A stretch of 64,000 nucleotides of DNA from the NCBI GenBank assembly GCA_903901915.1, contig CAIUSV010000049.1:1-64000 (forward strand), read 5' to 3'. Position numbers and translations under genes: made by a program. Of the stretch, positions 44,893-64,000 are shown piece after piece; within the stretch, counting starts at the first letter, position 1, and each line of letters opens with the position of its first letter. The DNA is from an uncultured Rhodospirillaceae bacterium (GTDB lineage Bacteria > Pseudomonadota > Alphaproteobacteria > Rhodospirillales > Magnetospirillaceae). Under the pieces are notes generated by a model. It was given only the letters and a program-made list of their open reading frames with translations, was not told where the DNA came from and made no database searches.

Positions 44893-45072
44893 ATGAGCAA
44901 CCATTCGGTAGCGAAGGCATTCATGGCCGGAACCGCCGTCGGAATCACCGGCGCGGCCACGGTGGCCGTGACGACGGGGGCGGGTGCCGTGACCACCGCG
45001 GTTGCTCCGGTGGTTGCCCTGGCGGCGGTCGGCTACGGCCTTTACCGGTTGATGGCGCGGCTCAGGGGATGA
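44893..45072 (+). CDS. Small hydrophobic protein, unknown function
   Basis: 59 residues from the ATG at 44893 with a strong GGGAGAGGAA site. It starts MSNHSVAKAFMAGTAVG, followed by an almost continuous Ala/Val/Gly/Thr hydrophobic stretch with glycine spacing (GTAVGITGAATVAV...) and ends YRLMARLRG. One hairpin or two short membrane helices are likely. No family is recognised. A FNR-like palindrome just upstream suggests redox- or nitrogen-oxide-linked control. It is too short for confident comparison, but the codon usage and ribosome-binding site support a real gene. Confidence 0.7.
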   Translation: MSNHSVAKAFMAGTAVGITGAATVAVTTGAGAVTTAVAPVVALAAVGYGLYRLMARLRG

Positions 45073-45259
45073 TGGATACGCCAGTCCGGGTGGGCTCCCT
45101 TCCGCAACGCGCCCGGCGGGACGGGCCGCCTCCCCCTTCTTGAGTCCAAGATACCCCTACACTTATTGAGGGCTGGTCAGTCCGCGCGGTCCGCATATAC
45201 AATCCCGCGGTTTCGCGATCAAAATCCGGCGAGCGTCTCGGGCGGGGGGGACATTCCGT

Positions 45260-50518
<5,259 letters not shown>

Positions 50519-50636
50519 GGCGACTTTGTTTCACGGGCGCCGCCGCGGTGTAACATTTGGCAATAATGATTGATTTGAGGGCTGGACGGCGGGCTGGTAG
50601 ACCTAACAGCGTGAAAAGCGAGGCTCGCGAGGCGCC

Positions 50637-51668
50637 ATGAGGACTTCCGGCGCCGACGGGCAAGAGCAAAGGGGTTTCGCGTTGAACCAGATCGTCGCCG
50701 CCATGCTTCCCGGACCCAGCCCTCTCGCCATCGACAATTCCGCCGTTCGCTGCCGCACCCTCAAGACCAGCATCGGCTGCACCGGTGTCGGCCTGCATTC
50801 CGGCGCCAAGGTTACCATGGTTCTGCATCCGGCCGAGGCCGGTACCGGCATCCGGTTTCGCCGCGTCGATATCAGCGGCGGTGGCGCCATCGTTCCCGCC
50901 CATTGGTCCGCGGTGCACGACACCCGGATGAATTCCTGCCTGCGCAATGACGATGGCGTCGTCGTCGGTACCGTCGAGCACCTGATGGCCGCCCTGGCCG
51001 GGATGCAAATCGACAACTGCCTGATCGAGATCAACGGGCCGGAAGTGCCGGTGATGGACGGTTCGGCCGCCCCCTTCCTGTTCCTGATCGAATGTGCCGG
51101 TGTGGTCGAGCAGGCCACTCCCCGTCAGGCCATCAAGGTGTTGAAGCGGGTGACGGTCCAGGACGGCGACCGGATCGCCTCGCTGACCCCGTCCTCGGGT
51201 TTCTCGGTCCGCTTCGAGATCGATTTTGCCAGTTCCGCCATCTCGCGCCAGGAGTTCTTCGTCAACCTGTCGCGCGGGACCTTCAAGTCGGAAATCTCAC
51301 GCGCCCGCACCTTCGGGTTCGAGCAGGACGTGGCGGCGTTGCGGGCCCATGGTCTGGCACGCGGTGGTTCACTCGATAACGCGGTGGTGATCGACTCCAC
51401 CGGGACCCGCGTACTCAACGACGACGGCCTGCGCTACGGCGACGAGTTCGTGCGCCACAAGGTGCTGGACGCGGTGGGCGACCTCTATTTGGCCGGCGCC
51501 CCGCTCATCGGACATTTTCACGGCGTTCGCTCCGGTCATGCGCTCAACAACCAGCTGCTGCGCGCCCTGTTCGCCGACCAGACCGCCTGGACGCTGACCA
51601 CCGTTCAGCCGGGTTCGGCCGCCGCACCGTTCACGGCCGCACCGCTGCGGATGGTCGCCAACGGCTGA
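50637..51668 (+). CDS. lpxC: UDP-3-O-acyl-N-acetylglucosamine deacetylase LpxC
   Basis: A 343-residue zinc enzyme, the committed step of lipid A synthesis. The canonical N-terminus [18 protein letters not shown] begins near residue 39, so about 38 residues precede it. The ATG at 50637 has GAGG upstream; a TTG near 50681 with AAAGGGG is an alternative start. Metal ligands lie in [10 protein letters not shown] and [10 protein letters not shown], and the active-site His in [14 protein letters not shown]. It heads lpxC-bamD-recN-ligA and ends in a strong terminator. Confidence 0.97.
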   Translation: MRTSGADGQEQRGFALNQIVAAMLPGPSPLAIDNSAVRCRTLKTSIGCTGVGLHSGAKVTMVLHPAEAGTGIRFRRVDISGGGAIVPAHWSAVHDTRMNSCLRNDDGVVVGTVEHLMAALAGMQIDNCLIEINGPEVPVMDGSAAPFLFLIECAGVVEQATPRQAIKVLKRVTVQDGDRIASLTPSSGFSVRFEIDFASSAISRQEFFVNLSRGTFKSEISRARTFGFEQDVAALRAHGLARGGSLDNAVVIDSTGTRVLNDDGLRYGDEFVRHKVLDAVGDLYLAGAPLIGHFHGVRSGHALNNQLLRALFADQTAWTLTTVQPGSAAAPFTAAPLRMVANG

Positions 51669-51694
51669 TCGCACGGGTTCACGACCCCAACCAC

Positions 51695-51723
51695 CCTCTC
51701 CGCTCCGGCGGAGAGGTTTTTTT
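51695..51723 (+). terminator. Rho-independent terminator after lpxC
   Basis: CCTCTCCGC-TCCG-GCGGAGAGG followed by TTTTTTT (51717-51723), 26 bases past the stop. It separates lpxC from bamD, which has a TATAGT -10 element at 51791-51796. Confidence 0.93.
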
Positions 51724-51835
51724 GCTTGGTGGCGCAATCGGGGGGGCGGTCGCGCCGCCACGCGACTCTTCCCCTTGCCCTCGGGCGTGCTATAGTTCGC
51801 CTCCTTTCGGAATGGCCTCACCCCGACGAGTCTCC

Positions 51836-52762
51836 ATGATCCTGTCCGCCCAAATCTTCCGTTCCCCGCCGCTGAAGGTGCTGGCCGTTACCGTTCTGGT
51901 CGCGCTCGGCGCCTGCGCCGACAAGAGGGACGAGTATACCGAGCGGTCGGTCGAAGACCTTTACAACAACGCCATGGATATGCTGGACGACAACCAGTAC
52001 TACAAGGCGGCGCAGCTTTTCGACGAGGTCGATCGCCAGCATCCCTATTCGGTGTGGGCGACCAAGGCGCAGTTGATGGGGGGCTATGCGCTTTACGAGC
52101 GTAATAAATATGACGAGGCCATTATCGGGCTTGAGCGCTTCATCCAACTCCACCCCGGAAACAAGGATGCAGCCTACGCCTATTACCTCAAGGCCCTGTG
52201 CTATTACGAGCAGATAACCGATGTCGCCCGTGATCAGAAGATGACGGCGCTGGCGCTGAAAAGCCTGCAGGAAGTGATGGATCGCTTCCCCACCAGCACC
52301 TATGCCCGTGATGCCCGGCTGAAGATCGATCTGGCCCGCGACCACATGGCCGGCAAGGAGATGGCCATCGGCCGCTACTATCTGGTCGTCAAGCAGTATC
52401 TGGCGGCGGTCAATCGCTTCAAACTGGTGGCCGAGCAGTACCAGACCACCACCCATGTGCCCGAGGCGTTGCATCGCATGGTCGAGATCTACACCACGTT
52501 GGGCCTGGACGCCGAGGCGCAGCGCGCCGCCGCCGTGCTGGGGCACAATTATCCCGGCAGCGACTGGTACCAGGACAGTTACGCCATCGTCGAGCATGGG
52601 CTGACCGACCCGTCGCGCCGCAGGGAGCGCGAGAAAAGCTGGGTCGATTCCCTAACCTTCTGGTCCGGTGACGACAAGCCGGCCGCGCCGCCGCCGCCGG
52701 CAAAGAAGGACGATCCCGCCAAGACCAGCGGGGGTTGGTTCAACTGGGCCAAGTTCTGGTAG
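51836..52762 (+). CDS. bamD: Outer-membrane assembly lipoprotein BamD
   Basis: A 308-residue lipoprotein of the BAM complex that folds outer-membrane beta-barrels. The signal sequence ends in a lipobox LGAC with Cys27. Five TPR-like repeats follow, including DLYNNAMDMLDDNQYYKAAQ and YDEAIIGLERFIQLHPGNKDA. The start at 51836 is preferred because the TATAGT at 51791 predicts transcription from about 51803; an ATG at 51812 lies just past that point. recN follows after three bases. The C-terminal tail is Pro/Lys-rich. Confidence 0.93.
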   Translation: MILSAQIFRSPPLKVLAVTVLVALGACADKRDEYTERSVEDLYNNAMDMLDDNQYYKAAQLFDEVDRQHPYSVWATKAQLMGGYALYERNKYDEAIIGLERFIQLHPGNKDAAYAYYLKALCYYEQITDVARDQKMTALALKSLQEVMDRFPTSTYARDARLKIDLARDHMAGKEMAIGRYYLVVKQYLAAVNRFKLVAEQYQTTTHVPEALHRMVEIYTTLGLDAEAQRAAAVLGHNYPGSDWYQDSYAIVEHGLTDPSRRREREKSWVDSLTFWSGDDKPAAPPPPAKKDDPAKTSGGWFNWAKFW

Positions 52763-52765
52763 GCC

Positions 52766-56511
<3,746 letters not shown>

Positions 56512-56561
56512 GGGGCCATGTTTCTTGCCGTTCCCGCCACTCTCCCGTATACGGTTGAGGC

Positions 56562-58133
56562 ATGGCGGACGATAAGGACAAGCAGGCGGAGCGGCTGAAG
56601 CGCGCGCGCGAGCTGATGGCTCAGCGGGGCGGTGACTTGCCCGTGCCGGTGGCTGCTCCCGCCGTCCCGGCGCCGACGGCCGCCGCCGCCGCACCGCCGC
56701 CCCACGGCGATGCCGGGGGCAATCGCTGGGCGGGTCTGCTGGACATCCTGACCAATCTGTTGAAGCCCAAGCCGGTGGCGCCACCCGCGCCGGTACAGTC
56801 GGCTACCGGCGTCGAGCCGCCGCCCTTTACCGTGGTGGTGGCGGCCCTGGGCGGTGATGCCGACGGTGCCGCCGCCACCTTCCTCAACCGGACCCTGACC
56901 GAGCGTCCGGCGCTGAAGGTCAAGGCGCTGGGGCGGGTGTTCCAACTCGACACCCTGGAGGACCCCTCGCTGGTATCCTCGGTGGTGCTCAATACCCGTC
57001 ACGCCGTGGCCGAGGAAAATGCCGATCTGCTGATCTGGGGCGATGTCGGCAGGGATGGCTACCGCCTGCGGTTGGCCACCGTCAATGCCGATGAGGAACG
57101 CACCGCCGCCTTCGGCGCCACCACCCGGATCGAACTGCCGGCCGAGTTCGGCGAGCCGGTGGCGAATCTGCTGTTCGCCGCCATCCTGACCGCCATCGAT
57201 CCCGCGTCCGATGCGCAGAAGGTGGCGATCAAGCGCCTGCTTCCCGCCGCCGCCACCACCGCCGAGGTTCTGGCGTCGCGGCCGCCGGTGCAGATGACCA
57301 TGCCGCAGCAGCGGTCGATCCAACTGGTCTTCGGCCATGTCGCCACCGCCACGGCGCTGGCCGGTCCCGCCGACCAGATGGTTCCGTGGTTCGACAAGGC
57401 GGTCAACGCCTATCGCCAGGCACAACGGCGGCTGGGCCGTACCGATCCGAGCTGGGAAGCCGGCCTGTTGCACAAGCATCTCGCTGCCGTCTTCGCCGCC
57501 CGTGCCGAGCGCGACACGGAGCCGGCGCCGCTGTGGGAGGAAGCCATCAAGGAATGGCGATCGGCCGCCGAGGTGCTGCCGCGCGCCCTGATGCCGCAGG
57601 AATGGGCCGCCGCCCAGGTCCGGTTGGGGGTGGCGCTGTATCGTCTCGACCTGCTGACCGGCCAGACCGAACTGCTGCGCGAAGCGGTGCAGGCGCTCCA
57701 GGCGGCCATGCAGGTCTATTCCCGCACCGAGACGCCGCAGCGCTGGGCCGAGGTCATGCACAACGTCGCCCAGGTGCTGGAGGTCTATGGCGATCAGTTG
57801 AAAAGCGCCGAGGTGCTGAAGCGCGCCATCGACGCCTGCCGCGCCGTGCTGGATATCCGTACCCGCGAACGCGGCCCCCTGGCCTGGGCGACTACCCAGA
57901 ACACGTTGGGGTCGGCGCTGTTCATGCTGGACCGCCATACCAACGGCGCCAGCCATCTGGAGGAGGCGCAGGAGGTGTTGGCGGCGGCGCTGGAGGTCTT
58001 CCAGGCCCATGGCGCCAAGGGGCCGGCCAAGGTGGCGTCCAAGAACCTCAGCCATGTGCGCCGCCTGATCGAAACCCATAAAAGCCGTAAGGTCGCCGAT
58101 CCTCACTGGCTCGACGAGCCCGAGGGCAAGTAG
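56562..58133 (+). CDS. TPR-like repeat protein of unknown function
   Basis: A 523-residue protein. A charged N-terminus leads to a Pro/Ala-rich linker (about 25-55), then a segment FTVVVAALGGDADG... (about 89-210) that looks like a soluble alpha/beta domain. The C-terminal half (about 290-500) has repeated helices with W-A-x2-Q-x-x-L-G-x-A-L motifs (WAAAQVRLGVALYRLD, WAEVMHNVAQVLEVYG, WATTQNTLGSALFMLD), typical of TPR-like repeats. No signal peptide is visible. No name can be given. It sits alone between ligA and lepA. Confidence 0.75.
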   Translation: MADDKDKQAERLKRARELMAQRGGDLPVPVAAPAVPAPTAAAAAPPPHGDAGGNRWAGLLDILTNLLKPKPVAPPAPVQSATGVEPPPFTVVVAALGGDADGAAATFLNRTLTERPALKVKALGRVFQLDTLEDPSLVSSVVLNTRHAVAEENADLLIWGDVGRDGYRLRLATVNADEERTAAFGATTRIELPAEFGEPVANLLFAAILTAIDPASDAQKVAIKRLLPAAATTAEVLASRPPVQMTMPQQRSIQLVFGHVATATALAGPADQMVPWFDKAVNAYRQAQRRLGRTDPSWEAGLLHKHLAAVFAARAERDTEPAPLWEEAIKEWRSAAEVLPRALMPQEWAAAQVRLGVALYRLDLLTGQTELLREAVQALQAAMQVYSRTETPQRWAEVMHNVAQVLEVYGDQLKSAEVLKRAIDACRAVLDIRTRERGPLAWATTQNTLGSALFMLDRHTNGASHLEEAQEVLAAALEVFQAHGAKGPAKVASKNLSHVRRLIETHKSRKVADPHWLDEPEGK

Positions 58134-58199
58134 GCGGCGCTTCCCAAACCGGTCGCCCCGCATTATGGTCCGCCAGCCCCTCAACATCGCGAATCCCCG

Positions 58200-60002
<1,803 letters not shown>

Positions 60003-60035
60003 GCATCGGCGGTGGCGTGGCCCGAGAGGGCCGCG

Positions 60036-60494
60036 TCACTCCTCCTCGTCGCGATTGCTCAGTGCCTTGGCCAGGTCGTAGATGCGTCGCCGCACGTCTG
60101 GATCGGTGATGCTGTAGTAGTTGCGCACCAGCTCCAGGGTCTCGCGCCGCAGCCGGGGATCGGCTTCGGCGGCGGGGGGTTCCTCGACCGGGGGTTCGCG
60201 CACCATCTGGACCGGACTCAAGGCCCTGACCTCGTCGGTCATATCATCAAAGAAATAGGACACAGGTACGTCGAGCACGCGCGACAGGTCGAACAGCCGC
60301 GAACAGCTGACGCGGTTGGCGCCACGTTCGTACTTCTGCACCTGCTGAAACGTCAGGCCGATCTGCTCGCCCAGCCTCTCCTGGCTCAATCCCAGCAGCG
60401 TCCGGCGAAGCCGCATGCGCGACCCCACATGAACATCCACCGGATTGGGTGCACCGGCAGGGGTGCGACCGCGGTTGGCCTTTCTACGCGCCAT
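60036..60494 (-). CDS. XRE family transcriptional regulator
   Basis: A 152-residue protein with an HTH_3 domain at about 21-75 (RMRLRRTLLGLSQERLGEQI...QKYERGANRV). This is the form widespread in alphaproteobacteria (PNPVDVHVGSRMRLRRTLLG...FDLSRVLDVPVSYFFDDM), with an acidic C-terminal helix region. The DNA target is unknown. Its start has a GAGGGA site. It is convergent with lepA (34 bases between stops) and divergent from the argB operon across an AT-rich spacer. Confidence 0.9.
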   Translation of the reverse strand: MARRKANRGRTPAGAPNPVDVHVGSRMRLRRTLLGLSQERLGEQIGLTFQQVQKYERGANRVSCSRLFDLSRVLDVPVSYFFDDMTDEVRALSPVQMVREPPVEEPPAAEADPRLRRETLELVRNYYSITDPDVRRRIYDLAKALSNRDEEE

Positions 60495-60873
60495 TTTTCC
60501 CTCGTTTTCGTGAACCGCCCAATACTTGACCTAGTAGTTTTACAAACGCAAGAGAGAAAGAACGCCCGAAAAAAGGGAAAAACTAACGACAAAGAGGACG
60601 GCTCACGGCCATAAATTCAAACTATATATTCTGAACAATCGCTTGGCTGACGGCACGGGTATTGAACACATCTCGTCACAACCGCTCCGTCGCCGCCTCG
60701 ACACCGCTGCTGGGTATATAACTAAAGAATAGTGTGCCGCGAGCCCTATTTGACGACGCAACCCTCTCCTTGGCCCGGAGCGGGCCTTGCCCGAGTCGTC
60801 CGGCCATGACCAAGGGCGGCGCACCCATGGATGGGTGCGCCCGAGGTCCGCGAGCAAGAGAGGGAAGGAGCGG
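60495..60873. other. AT-rich spacer between the XRE gene and argB
   Basis: About 380 bases with no supported gene. The part from roughly 60530 to 60740 is conspicuously A/T-rich for this genome (for example AACTATATATTCTG and GTATATAACTAAAG), as in a promoter region, a small-RNA gene or transferred DNA. The end nearest argB holds the inverted repeat described separately. Confidence 0.5.
60762..60864. repeat. Large imperfect inverted repeat next to argB
   Basis: Outer arms CCCTCTCCTTG (60762-60772) and CAAGAGAGGG (60855-60864) pair with one bulge. Inside are GGCCCG-GAG-CGGGCC (60772-60786) and GGCGCACCCAT-GG-ATGGGTGCGCC (60818-60841, perfect). The compact 103-base structure ten bases past the argB stop could be a mobile REP/MITE-type repeat or an mRNA-end structure. 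No T-tract is present. Confidence 0.55.
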
Positions 60874-61788
60874 TCAGCCGGCCTTGATCAGGGTGCCGAC
60901 ACCGTGCGGGGTGAACAGTTCCAGCAGCACGGCGTGGGGGACGCGGCCGTCCAGGATGACGGCGGCATCGACCCCCTTGTCCACCGCCTCCAGGCAGGTC
61001 TCGACCTTGGGGATCATGCCGCCGGAAATGGTGCCGTCGGCGATGTAGCCCTTGACCTGCGAGGCGGTCATCTCCGGGATCAGGTTGCCCGACTTGTCGA
61101 GCACGCCGGCCACGTCGGTCAGCATCAACAGGCGCCGGGCGCCGGTAGCGGCGGCGATGGCGCCGGCGGCGGTATCGGCGTTGATGTTGTAGGTCTCGCC
61201 GGCCGGTCCCATGCCCACCGGGGCGATCACCGGGATGATGTCCGATTGGCGGAAGAAGGTCAGGATATGGGGCGTGATCTCGGCCGGCTCGCCGACGAAG
61301 CCCAGGTCCAGCACCCGTTCGATGTTGGAATCGGGGTCCTTCTTGGTGCGGCGCAGCTTGCGTGCCCGGATCAGGTGACCGTCCTTGCCCGACAGGCCGA
61401 CGGCGAAGCCCCCGGCCTCGTTGATGGCCGAGACGATCTGCTTGTTGATCTTGCCGGCCAGGATCATCTCGACCACCTCGACGGTGGCCTCGTCGGTGTA
61501 GCGCAGGCCATCGACCCTGGGGGTCTCGATGCTCAGGCGCTTGAGCATGTGATCGATCTGCGGGCCGCCGCCGTGGACCACCACCGGGTTGATGCCGACT
61601 TGGCGCAACAGGACCACGTCGCGGGCGAACAGCCGCGCCAAGTCGTCGGATTCCATGGCGTGGCCGCCGAACTTGATCACCAGGGTCTGGTCGGAGAACT
61701 GGCGCATGAACGGCAGGGCCTCGGACAGGGTCTTGGCGCGGTCCAGCCAGGATTGACGGTCGTCGGCTCGGGTGTCGGGGGAGGTCAT
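60874..61788 (-). CDS. argB: Acetylglutamate kinase
   Basis: 304 residues from the ATG at 61788, which overlaps the engB stop (ATGA). It is an amino-acid kinase fold: VIKFGGHAM and [13 protein letters not shown] near the N-terminus, and [12 protein letters not shown] and [18 protein letters not shown] further on. The enzyme phosphorylates N-acetylglutamate in arginine synthesis. The N-terminal helix is of the length found in arginine-sensitive enzymes, suggesting feedback inhibition (inference). Confidence 0.96.
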   Translation of the reverse strand: MTSPDTRADDRQSWLDRAKTLSEALPFMRQFSDQTLVIKFGGHAMESDDLARLFARDVVLLRQVGINPVVVHGGGPQIDHMLKRLSIETPRVDGLRYTDEATVEVVEMILAGKINKQIVSAINEAGGFAVGLSGKDGHLIRARKLRRTKKDPDSNIERVLDLGFVGEPAEITPHILTFFRQSDIIPVIAPVGMGPAGETYNINADTAAGAIAAATGARRLLMLTDVAGVLDKSGNLIPEMTASQVKGYIADGTISGGMIPKVETCLEAVDKGVDAAVILDGRVPHAVLLELFTPHGVGTLIKAG

Positions 61789-62450
61789 GGCCGCGGCTCT
61801 CCTTCGGCAAGGGTGGTCAGCTCGGCGCGCAGCTCGGCGATGCCGAGTCCCTCTTGCGAGCTGGTGACGATCAGGGTGGGGTGGGCGGCGACGCGGCTTT
61901 TGATCTCTTCCAGGGTGCTGGCGCGTACGGCGTCGAGTTCGGCGGCCTTGATCTTGTCCGCCTTGGTCAGCACGACCTGATAGACCACGGCGGCCTGATC
62001 GAGCATCTTCATCATGTCGCGGTCGCTGTCCTTGAGGCCGTGGCGGGAATCCACCAGCACCACGGCGCGGCGCAGTACGGCGCGGCCCTTGAGGTAGCCG
62101 TTGACCAGGCGGGTCCAGCGCTCGACCATGCCCTTGGGAGCCTGGGCGAAGCCGTAGCCCGGCATGTCCACCAGCATCAGCCGGCGGCCCAGGTCGAAGA
62201 AGTTCAACTCCTGGGTCCGCCCCGGCGTGTTGGAGGTGCGCGCCAGGGTGTTGCGCCCGGTCAGCGCGTTGATCAGGCTTGACTTGCCGACGTTGGAGCG
62301 CCCGGCGAAGGCGATTTCGGGCAGACCGGCGGGCGGCAGCCCGTCCAGCGCGGCGACGCCCCGCAGGAAGGTGCATTCACGGGCGAACAGCAGGCGGCCG
62401 GCCTCGATCAGGCCAGCGGCCGCCGCGTCGCCGTCGGGAGACTCCGTCAG
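61785..62450 (-). CDS. engB: Ribosome biogenesis GTPase EngB (YihA/YsxC), apparent CTG start
   Basis: About 221 residues. The GTPase motifs are [19 protein letters not shown] (G1), SNTPGRTQ (G2), DMPGYGFA (G3) and LTKADK (G4). It assists assembly of the 50S subunit. No ATG lies near the start. The best-placed initiator is a CTG at 62450 that overlaps the yidC stop (CTGA) and has GGCGGAGG about eight bases upstream; the in-frame GTG at 62483 has no such site. It is coupled to yidC and argB by overlaps on both sides. Confidence 0.9.
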   Translation of the reverse strand: MTESPDGDAAAAGLIEAGRLLFARECTFLRGVAALDGLPPAGLPEIAFAGRSNVGKSSLINALTGRNTLARTSNTPGRTQELNFFDLGRRLMLVDMPGYGFAQAPKGMVERWTRLVNGYLKGRAVLRRAVVLVDSRHGLKDSDRDMMKMLDQAAVVYQVVLTKADKIKAAELDAVRASTLEEIKSRVAAHPTLIVTSSQEGLGIAELRAELTTLAEGEPRP

Positions 62451-64000
62451 GGCTTGGCCTCCGCCCGGCGCATGATCACCCACTGTTGCAGGATCGACAG
62501 CGAATTGCTCCACGCCCAGTAGATCACCAGACCGGAGGCGAAGTTGGCCAGCAGGAAGGTGAAGACGAAAGGCAGGAACTGGAACATCTTCGCCTGCACC
62601 GGGTCGGCCGGCTGCGGGTTCAGCTTCTGCTGCAGGAACATGGTGACGCCCATGATGATCGGCCAGATGCCCAGTTGGAACATGCTGGGCGGATCCCACG
62701 GGATGGCGCCGAACAGGGTGAAGATGTTGGTGGGGTCCTGGGCCGACAGATCGTGAATCCAGCCATAGAACGGCGCGTGCCGCATCTCGATGGTGACGAA
62801 CAGCACCTTGTACAGAGCGAAGAACACCGGAATCTGCACCATGACCGGCAGGCAGCCCGAGACCGGATTGACCTTCTGACCCTTGTAGAGCGCCATCATC
62901 TCTTGTTGCAGGCGCATCTTGTCGTCGCCATAGCGGGCCTGCAGCGCCTGGATCTCGGGCTGAAGCTTCTTCATCTTGCTCATGGAGACGTAGGACTTGT
63001 TGGCCAGCGGGAACATGGCCAGCTTGATCAACACGGTCAGCGCCAGGATGGCGAGGCCCATGTTGCCCAGCGTGCTGTGCAGGATCTGCAGCAGATAGAA
63101 GAACGGCTTGGTCAGGAAGTAGAACCAGCCGAAATCGATGGCCAGATCGAAACGGTCGATTCCCAGCTTCTCGGCATAGGCGTCCAGCAGGCTGACCTGC
63201 TTGGCGCCGGCGAACAGGTGGAAATCGGCTTCGTCGGACTTGCCGGGTTCGATGGTGCGGGCCGGCGCCAGATAATCGACCTGATAGCGGTCGGAACTGT
63301 CCACCCGCTGATGGATGAAGCGCCCGGCGACCTCGGTCTTGGCCGGCGGCACCAGGGCGGTCAGCCAGTACTTGTCGGTGATGCCGGCCCAGCCGCCCTC
63401 GGATTTGTAGCGGGCGGTCCCCTCCTTCTTCAGGTCGTCGTACTTGACTTCCTTCAAGGTGCGGTCGAACACGCCCAACGGCCCCTCGTGCAGGATGTAC
63501 ATGCCGGCGACCTTGGGGGTGCCGGTGCGGGCCAACAGGGCGTAGGGGTGCAGCGCCACCGCCTTGGGCCCGTAATTTTCCACCCGTTGCGTCACCGCGA
63601 ACATGTAGTTCTCGTCGATGGTGTAGGTCCGCACGAACCTGAGACCCTCGCCGTTGTCCCAGGTCAGCACCAGCGACGACGACGGGGTCAGCGGGCCGCC
63701 CGATAGCACCGACCACACCGTGTCGGGGGCGGGCACCTTGACGGCGGTGTCGCCGGGGACCCAGCCGAACTCGGCCCAATAGGGCTCGGGCGAGCCGGCC
63801 GGCGACAGCAGGTCGATCTCCGGGCTGGCGCCATCGGGGGTCTCGCGGTACTTGGCCAGGGTCAGATCGTCGATGCGCGCCCCGGTCAGGGCGATGGAGC
63901 CGTGCAGCGACGGGGTATTGATGGCGATGCGCCGGCTTTTGGCCAGGGCGTCCGGACGCGACGTCGCCGACGCGGCGGCAGCGGCGCTGGCGGGACCCTG
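62447..64000 (-). CDS. yidC: Membrane protein insertase YidC, N-terminus beyond the window
   Basis: The last 517 codons are visible. The upstream part (from 64000 down) encodes the periplasmic YidC domain ([20 protein letters not shown]... and [13 protein letters not shown]), and the C-terminal part the conserved insertase helices, with [20 protein letters not shown] and [21 protein letters not shown]. It inserts and folds inner-membrane proteins with or without SecYEG. The reading frame is open to the window edge, so the first part is missing only because of the cut. Its stop overlaps engB. Confidence 0.97.
   Translation of the reverse strand, partial: QGPASAAAAASATSRPDALAKSRRIAINTPSLHGSIALTGARIDDLTLAKYRETPDGASPEIDLLSPAGSPEPYWAEFGWVPGDTAVKVPAPDTVWSVLSGGPLTPSSSLVLTWDNGEGLRFVRTYTIDENYMFAVTQRVENYGPKAVALHPYALLARTGTPKVAGMYILHEGPLGVFDRTLKEVKYDDLKKEGTARYKSEGGWAGITDKYWLTALVPPAKTEVAGRFIHQRVDSSDRYQVDYLAPARTIEPGKSDEADFHLFAGAKQVSLLDAYAEKLGIDRFDLAIDFGWFYFLTKPFFYLLQILHSTLGNMGLAILALTVLIKLAMFPLANKSYVSMSKMKKLQPEIQALQARYGDDKMRLQQEMMALYKGQKVNPVSGCLPVMVQIPVFFALYKVLFVTIEMRHAPFYGWIHDLSAQDPTNIFTLFGAIPWDPPSMFQLGIWPIIMGVTMFLQQKLNPQPADPVQAKMFQFLPFVFTFLLANFASGLVIYWAWSNSLSILQQWVIMRRAEAKP

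Noticed and set aside
51695-51723. A fourth copy of the dcw repeat (shares CTCCGCTC)
   Set aside because: It is a simple Rho-independent terminator hairpin with no similarity beyond eight bases.

Overview
The window is GC-rich (visibly about 65-70 percent G+C), gene-dense chromosomal DNA from an alphaproteobacterium. The protein sequences look most like Rhodospirillales of the Magnetospirillum/Phaeospirillum type. Markers for this are MipZ, FliX, a one-cysteine DksA, TIGR02186, DUF2333 and DUF1491 proteins, and an alphaproteobacterial-type XRE regulator. No magnetosome, photosynthesis, tRNA, CRISPR or prophage genes were seen, so the genus is an inference.

Layout. 1-136: left end of an IS481-type insertion sequence cut by the window edge. 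268-6899 (minus): a Bax-like glucosaminidase, nfu, a universal stress protein, then murJ-trpS-DUF2333-TIGR02186. 7093-8124 (plus): a secreted NUC1 nuclease. 8192-11887 (plus): an FMN 2-hydroxyacid oxidase overlapping the 5-oxoprolinase genes pxpB-pxpC-pxpA. 12006-17451 (plus): a molybdopterin oxidoreductase, mipZ, pgsA, mobB, moeA and moaD, mostly joined by 4-base stop/start overlaps. 17479-18243 (minus): an enoyl-CoA hydratase.

18379-37235 (minus) is the complete division/cell-wall (dcw) cluster: mraZ-rsmH-ftsL-ftsI-murE-murF-mraY-murD-ftsW-murG-murC-murB-ddl-ftsQ-ftsA-ftsZ. It has a textbook array of MraZ boxes upstream of mraZ and a strong terminator after ftsZ. Three junctions in it (ftsL/ftsI, murE/murF, murD/ftsW) carry copies of one roughly 95-115 bp repeat. 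Each copy keeps the translation coupling intact, either as a tiny ORF locked to both neighbours or as an in-frame extension of MurF. This is the most unusual thing in the window.

37564-37957 (minus) is the RNase P RNA gene. 38072-39252 (minus) holds cheZ and a bacteriohemerythrin. 39391-45072 (plus) holds an EEP phosphatase/nuclease-like protein, a cyclic-nucleotide-gated K+ channel, DUF1491, a RidA-like protein, an SDR, a DsbA-like isomerase, fliX, dksA and a small membrane protein. 45260-50518 (plus) is a 1752-residue hybrid sensor kinase with a periplasmic solute-binding domain and about eight PAS domains. 50637-56511 (plus) is lpxC-bamD-recN-ligA, genes that in many alphaproteobacteria directly follow ftsZ. 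A single inversion of about 18.3-50.6 kb would restore that order. 56562-60002 (plus) holds a TPR-like protein and lepA. 60036-64000 (minus) holds an XRE regulator, an AT-rich spacer with a large inverted repeat, and the argB-engB-yidC operon, with yidC running off the window.

Functionally the window is mostly envelope and division genes: lipid II synthesis and flipping (mur genes, mraY, ddl, murJ), the divisome (fts genes, mipZ), outer-membrane assembly (lpxC, bamD), inner-membrane insertion (yidC) and phospholipid synthesis (pgsA). Two blocks are metabolic: 5-oxoproline/2-hydroxyacid use and molybdenum cofactor synthesis.
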